From IMG/VR virus record IMGVR_UViG_3300010883_000019, positions 1-64,000 of that record: DNA of 64,000 nucleotides. One strand, written 5' to 3'. Position numbers and translations under genes: made by a program. The stretch is from a virus. The notes beneath the pieces were generated by a model, which made no database searches, was not told where the DNA came from, and was given only the letters and a program-made list of their open reading frames with translations. Positions within the stretch are counted from its first letter, which is position 1, and the number at the start of each line of letters is the position of its first letter. Positions 8,863 through 17,556 of the stretch are shown here, one piece after another.

Positions 8863-10453
8863 AGAACAAGGCTACCTTGGCAATAATAACGTCAAGAAGG
8901 ATGGGGTAATAGCTCCATGGTCTCAGGAAACGATCCTTGAGTACAAAAAGTGTATGGAAGATCCTAAGTATTTTGCTAAGAACTACTGTAAGGTTATTCA
9001 CCTTGACAGAGGCTTAGTTAACTTCGATCTGTATCCATATCAAGAGACGATGTTTGACCACTTCAACAATAATCGTTTCTCTATTGTGTTGGCCTGTCGG
9101 CAATCTGGTAAATCTATCTCATCCGTTGCGTACATTCTATGGTATGCTATCTTCCACACAGAGAAGAACGTTGCTATCCTAGCAAACAAAGGTGCTACTG
9201 CTAGGGAGATGTTGGCACGTGTTACTCTTATGTTAGAGAACCTACCATACTTCCTACAACCAGGAACTAAAGCACTTAACAAAGGTTCAATAGAATTCAG
9301 TAACAACTCTAAGATCCTTGCGTCTGCTACAAGCGGATCTTCTATTCGTGGTCTATCTATCAACCTACTGTTCCTTGACGAGTTTGCATTCGTTGAGAAC
9401 GATGCTCAATTCTACACATCAACATATCCTGTTGTGTCATCTGGTAAGGATACCAAGGTTATTATTACATCCACTGCTAACGGCATTGGTAATGTATTCC
9501 ATAAGATTTGGGAAGGTGCTCAACAACAAACCAATACATTCATACCGTTCAGAGTTGATTGGTGGGATGTTCCGGGTCGTGATGATGCGTGGAAACAAGA
9601 GACGATCAACAACACAAGCCAATTACAGTTTGACCAAGAGTACGGTAATACGTTCTTTGGTACAGGTGATACATTAATCGATGCTGAAACACTGATGAAG
9701 TTGAGAGCCAAGAACCCCATTAGAGTTAATGGGGATTGTCTAATCTATGAAGAAACAGTAAAGAACCACGAATACATTTGTTGTGTTGACGTGGCTAAAG
9801 GCAGAGGTCAAGACTACTCGACATTCAATATGATCGATATTAGTACAGTACCATTCAGACAAGTGGCTGTCTATAGAAATAATAGGATCTCACCTATTCT
9901 GTTTCCAGACATTATCTTTAAGTTCGCCACAGCATATAACAACGCATACGTGATAGTAGAGAGTAATGATCAGGGGTCTTTGGTGTGTCAAGGGTTATAC
10001 CAAGATCTAGAGTATGAGAATATGCACGTCGAAAGTGCTACAAAGAGTAGTGGTATCGGCATTGAGATGAACAGAAAGATTAAACGTATTGGTTGTTCTG
10101 GTTTTAAAGACATCCTTGAGAACCACAAACTCGATATTGTGGACGAACAGACCATCATTGAGATCTCCACATTTGAGGCTAGAGGCAACTCTTTTGAAGC
10201 ATCTAACGGCAACCATGACGATCTTGTGATGAACTTTGTTATGTTTGGATATTTTGCTTCTAGTGCATTCTTTGGTGATATGACGGATATCAATCTCAAA
10301 GACATGTTGTTTCAACAACGAATGGCTGATATTGAAGCGGACGTTTTACCATTTGGGTTTGTGGATGATGGTGTGGGGGATCAACCACCACCAGTAGATC
10401 ACGAAAGATTCGGTTGGGGGATAACGGTAAGTGATAAGTGGGACTTAAGCTAG
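8852..10453 (+). CDS. 17: Terminase large subunit gp17
   Basis: 533 aa from ATG 8852; an in-frame TTG at 8837 would add five residues. Walker A ACRQSGKS lies near residue 82, Walker B LLFLDEF near 172, and the coupling motif TSTANG near 206. The nuclease domain starts near 310 with CCVDVAKGRGQDYS, the first acid of the RNase H-like site. gp17 is the DNA-packaging ATPase and headful nuclease. It is somewhat shorter than T4 gp17 (610 aa). Confidence 0.95.
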   Translation: MVNKEQGYLGNNNVKKDGVIAPWSQETILEYKKCMEDPKYFAKNYCKVIHLDRGLVNFDLYPYQETMFDHFNNNRFSIVLACRQSGKSISSVAYILWYAIFHTEKNVAILANKGATAREMLARVTLMLENLPYFLQPGTKALNKGSIEFSNNSKILASATSGSSIRGLSINLLFLDEFAFVENDAQFYTSTYPVVSSGKDTKVIITSTANGIGNVFHKIWEGAQQQTNTFIPFRVDWWDVPGRDDAWKQETINNTSQLQFDQEYGNTFFGTGDTLIDAETLMKLRAKNPIRVNGDCLIYEETVKNHEYICCVDVAKGRGQDYSTFNMIDISTVPFRQVAVYRNNRISPILFPDIIFKFATAYNNAYVIVESNDQGSLVCQGLYQDLEYENMHVESATKSSGIGIEMNRKIKRIGCSGFKDILENHKLDIVDEQTIIEISTFEARGNSFEASNGNHDDLVMNFVMFGYFASSAFFGDMTDINLKDMLFQQRMADIEADVLPFGFVDDGVGDQPPPVDHERFGWGITVSDKWDLS

Positions 10454-10465
10454 GAATAGTTTTCT

Positions 10466-10473
10466 TATAAATA
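10466..10473 (+). promoter_or_regulatory. T4-type late promoter TATAAATA before gp18
   Basis: Exact TATAAATA lies in the 83-bp gap between gp17 and gp18, 63 bp before the gp18 start. Confidence 0.75.
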
Positions 10474-10536
10474 ACAGCGTAACCTTGAAATCCCACCGCA
10501 TTATGTATTACTTATCATTTCAAAAGGAAAATAACC

Positions 10537-12264
10537 ATGGCAATTGGAACACCATCCCAAAGTCCAGCGATTGTTATCAAAGAAGTAGATCTGTCAGGCA
10601 CAGTGCCTAACGTACAATCTACAACTGGTGCAATAGTTGGCGGCTTCCGTTGGGGTCCAGTAGAAACAAGACAGCGTATCTCTAACGAGACCGAACTTGC
10701 GGCTACATTTGGCACACCTAACGATGCTTTCAGTTCAGACTTTCACACTGCGGCATACTACTTACGTTATAGCTCAGACTTGTTTGTAACACGTTCTATC
10801 ACATCAAATGCAAGAAATGCACACGATAATGTTAACGCCACTACAGACAACCCAGTAATCAAAAACGCAGACGATTGGGACACCCAAATCGCAAGCCGTG
10901 ACTCAGACGGTCACACATTCATTGCAAAATACCCAGGTGAGCTTGGGGATGCATTAGAAATTCAAGTATGTCCTGCACACACAGCATCATTCACAAATTG
11001 GGCTTATAAACCTAGCTTTGATGGTCAACCCGGAACATCCGCACATGCGGCAGACAAAAACGCTTTGAACGATGAGGTTCACATTGCGGTTATCGATAAA
11101 GATGGTAACTTTGGATCAAAGGGTGCAGTTCTTGAAACTTACCCATTCGTATCTTTGGCACTTGGTGCTAAGAACGCAGATGGCTCAACCAACTACGTTA
11201 AAGACATCGTCAACACAGGTTCAAACTATGTTTGGATGGCTGGATTTGAAACAGCATTTACAGATGTAGGTGCAGGCACACTAGCAGATAGTGGAGAAGA
11301 TTTCATCCTATCAGCACCTGCTGTTAAGACATATAACCTATCAGGTGGCGTAACATCAAGTGGCTTCACTGCTGGAGATATCACATCAAGCTTCGATCTA
11401 TACGAAGACGTTGATACGGTTACAGTAGACTTCTTGATTGCTCCGGGTATGACAAGTCGTGCAGACCAAACAACAGTCGTTAACGATCTTGTTGCAACAG
11501 CAAAATTACGTAAAGATTGCGTAGTGGTTGCAGGTCCTGCTAGTAGTGACATCATTGGCGTAAACAACTCAACTACAATCACAACAAATGTTACTGCTAC
11601 AGCCGACACATTTACATACGACAGCACATTGTTTGTCGATTGTAACTGGCTGAAAGTGTATGACAAGTACAACGATAAGTATGTTAGCATCCCTGCCGCT
11701 TCATCTACAGCGGGCATTATGTCTGCATCTGATGCAAACGGTGCACCATGGATCTCACCAGCTGGTGGAAGACGTGGTCAATACTTAGGTGTTACATCTA
11801 CTGTTTACAATCCAACTAAAACGCAACGTGATACATTGTATAAAGCAGGCATTAACCCTGTTGGCAATATTCCAGGTCAAGGTGTTTTACTCTTTGGTGA
11901 TAAGACACACATGAGTAGACCATCCGCATTTGATCGTATCAATGTTCGCAGATTGTTCCTCGTAGTTGAGAGAGCCATTGGCGAAGCGGCTAAAAACGTA
12001 ATGTTTGAACTTAATGATGAGTTCACTCGTGCAGAATTTGTTAACATCGTAGAGCCAGTCCTAAGAGAAATCAAAGGTCGCCGTGGCATTACAGACTTTA
12101 AGGTAGTTTGTGACGAAACAAATAACACATCGTCTGTTATTGATCGTAACGAATTTATCGCTAACATTTTCATCAAACCAGCACGTTCCATCAACTTCAT
12201 CACCCTTAACTTCGTTGCAGTACGTAGCGGCGTAGAGTTTGAAGAAGTTGTAGGCACGGTATAA
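10537..12264 (+). CDS. 18: Contractile tail sheath protein gp18
   Basis: 575 aa. The N-terminus (SPAIVIKEVDLSGTVPNVQSTTGAIVGGFRWGP) and the C-terminal domain (VVERAIGEAAKNVMFELND, RSGVEFEEVVGTV) are typical of T4-like sheath proteins. T4 gp18 is 659 aa; the difference lies in the variable surface domains. It forms the contractile tube around gp19. An AAAGGAAAATAACC Shine-Dalgarno region and its own late promoter suggest high expression. Confidence 0.93.
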   Translation: MAIGTPSQSPAIVIKEVDLSGTVPNVQSTTGAIVGGFRWGPVETRQRISNETELAATFGTPNDAFSSDFHTAAYYLRYSSDLFVTRSITSNARNAHDNVNATTDNPVIKNADDWDTQIASRDSDGHTFIAKYPGELGDALEIQVCPAHTASFTNWAYKPSFDGQPGTSAHAADKNALNDEVHIAVIDKDGNFGSKGAVLETYPFVSLALGAKNADGSTNYVKDIVNTGSNYVWMAGFETAFTDVGAGTLADSGEDFILSAPAVKTYNLSGGVTSSGFTAGDITSSFDLYEDVDTVTVDFLIAPGMTSRADQTTVVNDLVATAKLRKDCVVVAGPASSDIIGVNNSTTITTNVTATADTFTYDSTLFVDCNWLKVYDKYNDKYVSIPAASSTAGIMSASDANGAPWISPAGGRRGQYLGVTSTVYNPTKTQRDTLYKAGINPVGNIPGQGVLLFGDKTHMSRPSAFDRINVRRLFLVVERAIGEAAKNVMFELNDEFTRAEFVNIVEPVLREIKGRRGITDFKVVCDETNNTSSVIDRNEFIANIFIKPARSINFITLNFVAVRSGVEFEEVVGTV

Positions 12265-12287
12265 GTAGAGTAGAAAGGAACATTTAA

Positions 12288-12815
12288 ATGGCTATTCTTG
12301 GAGTAGACGATTTTAAAGCCAAACTCGCTGGTGGTGGAGCTAGACCTAACCTATTTAAGGTAACAGTCAACTTCCCTGCTTATGCTGGTGGCAACGTCGA
12401 ACAAACATCATTCATGTGTAAGGGTGCTCAGTTACCTGCATCTGTGATTGCACCTATCCCTGTATCATTCAGAGGTAGACAATTGCAAATTGCTGGCGAC
12501 AGAACATTTGAACCATGGACTGTAACAATCATTAACGATACGGACTTCGGTGTTCGTGACAGTATGGAACGTTGGATGAACGGTATTAACGGTCACACAA
12601 CTAACACTGGTATTGTTAACCCTGCTGACTATCAGTCTGATCTTATTGTTGAGCAATTGGATCGTGACGAAACAGTACTCAAATCATACACTTTCCGTGG
12701 TTGTTTCCCAACCAATGTAGGTGCTATTGATCTGAATTATGATACAACTGGTGCGATTGAGGAGTTCCCTGTTGAATTCCAAATCCAATACTGGGAATCA
12801 AATACCACTACTTAA
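12288..12815 (+). CDS. 19: Tail tube protein gp19
   Basis: 175 aa. The order FKAKLAGGGARPNLFKVTVNFP, CKGAQLPASVIAPIPVSFRGRQLQIAGDRTFEPWTVTI and RDSMERWMN is diagnostic of T4 gp19-type tube proteins (T4: 163 aa). It forms the inner tube through which DNA passes. It follows gp18 by 23 bp with an AGAAAGGAAC Shine-Dalgarno, and is followed by a terminator. Confidence 0.93.
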   Translation: MAILGVDDFKAKLAGGGARPNLFKVTVNFPAYAGGNVEQTSFMCKGAQLPASVIAPIPVSFRGRQLQIAGDRTFEPWTVTIINDTDFGVRDSMERWMNGINGHTTNTGIVNPADYQSDLIVEQLDRDETVLKSYTFRGCFPTNVGAIDLNYDTTGAIEEFPVEFQIQYWESNTTT

Positions 12816-12821
12816 TAGTAG

Positions 12822-12829
12822 TATAAATA
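12822..12829 (+). promoter_or_regulatory. T4-type late promoter TATAAATA before gp20
   Basis: Exact TATAAATA lies just upstream of the hairpin at 12832-12859. By T4 spacing, RNA would start near 12835, inside the 5' arm of that hairpin. Confidence 0.75.
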
Positions 12830-12831
12830 AC

Positions 12832-12865
12832 AAGGTAGAGGGGGAAACTCCTCTACCTTACTTTT
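12832..12865 (+). terminator. Rho-independent-like terminator after gp19
   Basis: A ten-base perfect stem (12832-12841 with 12850-12859) encloses a loop that can form a further G-C pair and a GAAA tetraloop, followed by ACTTTT. It would stop RNA coming from gp18-gp19. Confidence 0.75.
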
Positions 12866-12880
12866 AAATGGAAAGAAACT

Positions 12881-14539
12881 ATGGCAGACAACAGTAATCA
12901 AGGCATTAAATTATTCGGCTTCGAGATTCGTAGAGCTGGCGCACGTAAAGCGGCGGCTAAGAATCAACTTGATTCCATTGTACCACCAACGGATGATGAT
13001 GGAGCAGGATACGTTACTGCATCTGGTTCTCACTTCGGTCAATATGTAAACCTAGACGGTGATGAATCCAAAGACAACGTAGAACTAATTAGGCAGTATC
13101 GTGGGGTTGCTATGCATCCCGAAGTCGATGCGGCTATCGAAGATATTGTAAACGAAGCAGTTACCATTGAGGATAAGGGACTATCAGTCAAGCTTGTTCT
13201 TGATGATGTCGAAGCTTCAGATAAAATTAAGAAAGAGATCCAACTAGAGTTTGATAACGTATTGGTTATGCTTAAGTTCAACGATCTTGGACATGACATC
13301 TTCAGACGCTTTTATATCGATGGGCGGATGTATCACCACCTAGTTGTAAATGAATCAAATCTAAAAGCAGGTATTCAAGAAGTACGTGCTATCGATGCTA
13401 CCAAGATCCGTAAGGTTAAGGAAGTAAGGACTAAGAAAGATCCACTAACAGGTGCAAAGATCGTCGAGAAAGTTGACGAACACTTCATCTATCAGGATAA
13501 ACCTGGAGAAACAGTCAACGGTATTAAGTTAACACCAGACAGTGTGAGTTATGTGACATCTGGTCTATTAGATGAGAGCCGTAAGAAGGTTGTTTCATAT
13601 CTACATAAAGCTCTAAAACCAATTAACCAATTGCGTATGATGGAAGACAGTTTGGTCATCTATCGTTTAGCACGTGCACCAGAACGTAGGATCTTCTACA
13701 TTGACGTAGGCAACATGCCACGTGGTAAGTCAGAAGAGTACATGAAGGGCATTATGACTAAGTACCGCAATAAGTTGGTATACGATGCTAATACAGGTAA
13801 GCTTAAAGATGACCGCAAGCACATGTCTATGTTGGAAGACTTTTGGCTACCAAGACGTGAAGGTGGTCGTGGTACAGAAATCTCTACACTTCCGGGTGGA
13901 GAGAACCTTGGACAGATTGACGATATTATCTACTTCCAGAAACGTCTATATAGATCATTGAATGTCCCTGCCTCAAGACTAGAGGGAGAGCAACAGAGTG
14001 GGCTATTAGGTAGATCCACAGAGATCAACCGTGACGAACTTAAATTTCAGAAGTTCGTCGATAGACTTCGTCGCCGCTTCTCTGGACTATTCCTAGAGAT
14101 CCTTAGAAAGCAACTTGTTCTGAAAGGAACTATTACTAATGAAGATTGGGAAGCATGGCGTAACGAGATGGTTGTTGACTATGTGTCTGATAACCATTTT
14201 GCAGAACTTCGCAATGCAGAATTGGTCAGAGAAAGACTACAGACCCTAGATATGACACAACAGTACGTTGGCGAGTTCTATTCTAAGGAATGGGTATTTA
14301 AGAACGTCTTGAACCTATCTGATGAAGAGATGGAAGAGATGAAGAAACAAATGAAGCAGGAAGAAGCTGATGGCGAGACTATGCCAGATGAAGGTGGGGA
14401 TGAAGAGTATAACGAACCCAAACCTGCACCAGTTGAAGTCAAGGTAGTGCCAGACGAACCCGAAGAGAAACCAAGGGTAGACACTGACAAGCCTAAGAAA
14501 GATCCCAAGGATCCTAAACAAAAGAAAGATGATAAATAA
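12881..14539 (+). CDS. 20: Portal protein gp20
   Basis: 552 aa (T4 gp20: 524 aa). YRGVAMHPEVDAAIEDIVNEA, APERRIFYIDVGNMPRGKSEEYM, MLEDFWLPRREGGRGTEISTLPGG and LYRSLNVPASRL are hallmark portal segments. The dodecameric portal seeds prohead assembly and is the DNA channel. The last ~70 residues are very acidic then lysine-rich (ending DPKQKKDDK), an extension not needed for the core. Its stop overlaps the next start. Confidence 0.94.
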   Translation: MADNSNQGIKLFGFEIRRAGARKAAAKNQLDSIVPPTDDDGAGYVTASGSHFGQYVNLDGDESKDNVELIRQYRGVAMHPEVDAAIEDIVNEAVTIEDKGLSVKLVLDDVEASDKIKKEIQLEFDNVLVMLKFNDLGHDIFRRFYIDGRMYHHLVVNESNLKAGIQEVRAIDATKIRKVKEVRTKKDPLTGAKIVEKVDEHFIYQDKPGETVNGIKLTPDSVSYVTSGLLDESRKKVVSYLHKALKPINQLRMMEDSLVIYRLARAPERRIFYIDVGNMPRGKSEEYMKGIMTKYRNKLVYDANTGKLKDDRKHMSMLEDFWLPRREGGRGTEISTLPGGENLGQIDDIIYFQKRLYRSLNVPASRLEGEQQSGLLGRSTEINRDELKFQKFVDRLRRRFSGLFLEILRKQLVLKGTITNEDWEAWRNEMVVDYVSDNHFAELRNAELVRERLQTLDMTQQYVGEFYSKEWVFKNVLNLSDEEMEEMKKQMKQEEADGETMPDEGGDEEYNEPKPAPVEVKVVPDEPEEKPRVDTDKPKKDPKDPKQKKDDK

Positions 14540-14772
14540 TGGAAATGAACGATACACTAACAAACTTCATTGATCAAGTAGCAGTCAAAGACTTTGCGAA
14601 AGCGGAACCAACGTTCCAAGATATGATGACCGCAAAGATTGGTGACGCATTAGATGCTGAGAAGATTGCGGTTGCTAATATCATCCACAATGGTGGTGAA
14701 GATGCTGTAGTTGATAATGACGCTACTGAGGTCGAAATTGATGTACCAGAAGTAGAAGAAACTGCCGCATAA
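14539..14772 (+). CDS. 67: Prohead core protein, gp67-like
   Basis: 77 aa, immediately after the portal gene as in T4. A helical N-terminus (FIDQVAVKDFAKAEPTFQDMM), a central ALDAEKIAVANIIHNGGED and a strongly acidic tail parallel T4 gp67 (80 aa), a small core protein cleaved to internal peptides during head maturation. The assignment rests on position, size and charge as well as the EEKIAIA-like segment. Confidence 0.7.
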   Translation: MEMNDTLTNFIDQVAVKDFAKAEPTFQDMMTAKIGDALDAEKIAVANIIHNGGEDAVVDNDATEVEIDVPEVEETAA

Positions 14773-14788
14773 TAGCAAGGCTAATTGT

Positions 14789-14796
14789 TATAAATA
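14789..14796 (+). promoter_or_regulatory. T4-type late promoter TATAAATA
   Basis: Exact TATAAATA, 26 bp upstream of the gp68-like gene. Confidence 0.72.
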
Positions 14797-14821
14797 ATAG
14801 CTGAAACAAAAGGTAACATCA

Positions 14822-15034
14822 ATGAAGAAGTTCTCAGAGATACGTGAAGCTAAAAAGAAGATGCCTCCGGGCGAACATGTCTTCGATACCAAAATTTCTG
14901 GTATTAGTGTAATGGTTCACAAGATAAAAAACAAGTTTGTTACCTACGTTGACAACGACAAGTTGGACACATTCCGTGACTTAAACACAGCAAAAAAGGC
15001 TGGGGCGGAATTCGTCAAGCAATATAAGGCTTAA
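14822..15034 (+). CDS. Small prohead-core-type protein (gp68 position)
   Basis: 70 aa. It starts MKKFSEIREA, almost the same as the leader of the protein at 61027 (MKTFKAIREA) and like the capsid-targeting leaders of T4 internal proteins (MKTYQEFIAEA). IRE|A fits the T4 gp21 cleavage rule (hydrophobic-x-Glu). The rest (GEHVFDTKISGISVMVHKIKNKFVTYVDNDKLDTFRD) is a small beta domain of unknown role. Position between gp67 and gp21 matches gp68 of T4, although T4 gp68 is about twice as long. Confidence 0.6.
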   Translation: MKKFSEIREAKKKMPPGEHVFDTKISGISVMVHKIKNKFVTYVDNDKLDTFRDLNTAKKAGAEFVKQYKA

Positions 15035-15036
15035 CA

Positions 15037-17556
15037 ATGGCATTTAGGCATATACCAGGAAACTCTCAGTATCAGTACGACCAATCCCCTCCTGATCCAG
15101 GTGTCGGGCACCCCCTACGTGCGCTATGGCAGAAATCAGAAAATGGTATAAGAACTGAGCACGGTCAATCAACCTATGTGCGCTGTCACAGAGTAGGAAG
15201 TAATGAAGCTGATCCTAATGATCCCCATGTTCATGGCGAGATCAGTAAATCCTATTGGGATTTGAGATCGTCGGTGTCTTCGTATGGAGTACTTGCTCTT
15301 GAACCAAAGCTCATTCTCGACTTCAAGGAGAGTGTCTTTGACACGAATGGCACTGCTAGTACCTTTGATGCATCTATAACTCACTCAGCTTCCTCTAATG
15401 CGACCATGACAGACAGTGATGGCTTGCTGAAGTGGCGTCCGCATAACTTGATGACCTATAGTCAAGACTTCACTAATTCAAATTGGGTAACGAACTTAAC
15501 ATCTGTTGCAAACGCTACTACTGCACCAGATGGTACATTAACTGCCGATAAGATAATCGAAGGTTCTGGAGATACAAGGGGTAGGTCTCAACAGAGTGTG
15601 GCAGTAGCGGGAAGAACAATAGCTGTTTATGCTAAAGCCGCAGAATGGGACCATGTTGCATTAGCTGTTACAAATGGTTCAGGTTACTGGTCAGTTGCTA
15701 CTTTCAACTTAACATCAGGAACACTCGCTGGTGGGGTACAATACGGTACTGTTGGTTATGTTGGTAATCCCACTATTACTTCTGTTGGAGACGGATGGTA
15801 TTTGTGCGCTGTTGATATTACAACACAGACAGGCTCATCTCCTTGGGCGGCTATCATGCCTTTTAACCAGTCTGGTAATCCTGTTAACCCAAGCCCTGCA
15901 CTTGTAGGAGATGGAACTTCGGGCATCTATGTCTGGGGCGCACACACATTCCGCAGTGACCTCGGTGGCATGGTAAACAACCCTGACCGTGGTGACAGCT
16001 ACGTTCCAACGACAACTACTCCTGCCTACCTTTCTCGTCGTGGTCATCACATCTACAATGGTGATGCTTGGGTTAACGAAGGCATCCTCCACGAGAGTGA
16101 AGCTCGGACTAACATATGCACATACTCTAACGACTTTGGTAATGTGGCATATCTTAAATGGCTTCCATCAAACATCACTGTTACCCCAAACTCTGCAATT
16201 TCCCCTGATGGCACAACAAATGCTACAAAGTTTGACATGGCTTCTAATGGCTACACTAGAAAGATATCTGGTCATGTTCCTAGTGTTGGTCAGACCTATA
16301 CGTTCTCTGTCTGGATAAAGGCAGGGACTGCTAGTGAAGTAAGCACTGTTCTGCTATTTAGTGGTGGTGGACTTGGTTACACCGCAGTAACTCATACCCT
16401 TACTAATGAATGGCAACGGTTTACCGTTACGTCGACTCTCGCTTCGGGAACACCTGACCAAGTTAGAGCTAGAATTTTAGCAACACAGGCTGGTACTATC
16501 TTTGTTTATGGCGCACAAATGGAAGAAGGCGCAACCCCATCAAGCTACATCTCGGCAGATAATGTCGCCGTTACTAGGGCGGCTGAGACACTAACAGTCC
16601 CTGCCGCTAACCTGACTTATCCTACTCCTGTTGAGACTACAGGCACTGAGTTGGTTACTAATGGTACATTTGATACGGATGTATCTGGTTGGGTGGCTGG
16701 TAGCTCCTCCGCAACCTCTGCCGCTGTTAGTGGTGAAATGCATCTCACTGCTGGGCCAGCCAATGGTAGAGTTGTAACAGGTGTTCCCACTATCGTTGGA
16801 AGGTTTTATCAGGTCAGTGGCGTTGGTCGAGCCATATCTGGTAATGGTGGACCAGGGGCGACACTTTACCTTACAAATAGTGGTGGCGGTACGATTAAGG
16901 GTGGTATCATAAACTATACTGCCACTGATGCGCCGTTAGGTCTTACTTTTAAGGCAACAGCAACAACGTCTTATATTTCCGCAATCGTAATGGGTAATGG
17001 AGGTAACGTATCAGCTTTCGACAACATCTCAGTAAAAGAAATCAACCCTCTCTCTGTGTCAATACAGATGGACGGTAAGATAACTTATGCTGATCAGGAT
17101 GAGTTTAGTGCTCACCAATTTATGCGTTGGAGAGCAAATGGTAGTGACAATATCTCAATAGTAGGTGGGACTAATACAGGCGATGGTCTTAGAGTTTTGT
17201 TTCAACAGGTTGCGGGTGGTGTTAATGACACTATTGCTACTGGAGTTGTATACAATGAAGGCATTCTTGTTCCGTTTAACCTGAGTTCTCGCCAAGGCTC
17301 TACGTTTATCAACGGAGCTACCGATGGTACAGCACTAACAGCCAACACAACACCTGTAGCTTTACCTGATCTGTCAACCACAGACCTAAACTTAGGCTAT
17401 GACTTCATGGGTACAATAGCTCAATTCAGAGTGTGGAATGAAGACTTAACAGACGCAGGTATAGTTGAAGCAACTCTACCATCAACTGAACCATCTCTGA
17501 GCCTGACCTTCGACGGCAGTGAAACCAGCTTTACCGTACTAGATTGGAGTGAATGA
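15037..17556 (+). CDS. Tail-fibre-like protein with repeated carbohydrate-binding-type domains
   Basis: 839 aa. After a unique N-terminus (~1-90) come repeated jelly-roll-like units: NLMTYSQDFTNSNW...APDGTLTADK...VWGAH and then a second set with ICTYSNDFGN...SPDGTTNATK...VYGAQMEEGATPSSYI; a third unit starts ELVTNGTFDTDVSGW. The C-terminal ~150 residues look like a LamG/concanavalin-type domain. Such units occur in phage tail fibres and structural surface proteins. It sits unexpectedly in the head gene cluster, together with the next two genes. Host-surface binding is inferred. Confidence 0.65.
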   Translation: MAFRHIPGNSQYQYDQSPPDPGVGHPLRALWQKSENGIRTEHGQSTYVRCHRVGSNEADPNDPHVHGEISKSYWDLRSSVSSYGVLALEPKLILDFKESVFDTNGTASTFDASITHSASSNATMTDSDGLLKWRPHNLMTYSQDFTNSNWVTNLTSVANATTAPDGTLTADKIIEGSGDTRGRSQQSVAVAGRTIAVYAKAAEWDHVALAVTNGSGYWSVATFNLTSGTLAGGVQYGTVGYVGNPTITSVGDGWYLCAVDITTQTGSSPWAAIMPFNQSGNPVNPSPALVGDGTSGIYVWGAHTFRSDLGGMVNNPDRGDSYVPTTTTPAYLSRRGHHIYNGDAWVNEGILHESEARTNICTYSNDFGNVAYLKWLPSNITVTPNSAISPDGTTNATKFDMASNGYTRKISGHVPSVGQTYTFSVWIKAGTASEVSTVLLFSGGGLGYTAVTHTLTNEWQRFTVTSTLASGTPDQVRARILATQAGTIFVYGAQMEEGATPSSYISADNVAVTRAAETLTVPAANLTYPTPVETTGTELVTNGTFDTDVSGWVAGSSSATSAAVSGEMHLTAGPANGRVVTGVPTIVGRFYQVSGVGRAISGNGGPGATLYLTNSGGGTIKGGIINYTATDAPLGLTFKATATTSYISAIVMGNGGNVSAFDNISVKEINPLSVSIQMDGKITYADQDEFSAHQFMRWRANGSDNISIVGGTNTGDGLRVLFQQVAGGVNDTIATGVVYNEGILVPFNLSSRQGSTFINGATDGTALTANTTPVALPDLSTTDLNLGYDFMGTIAQFRVWNEDLTDAGIVEATLPSTEPSLSLTFDGSETSFTVLDWSE

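Noticed and set aside
11226-11717. 163-codon frame antisense to gp18
   Set aside because: Shadow of the sheath gene; no start signals.
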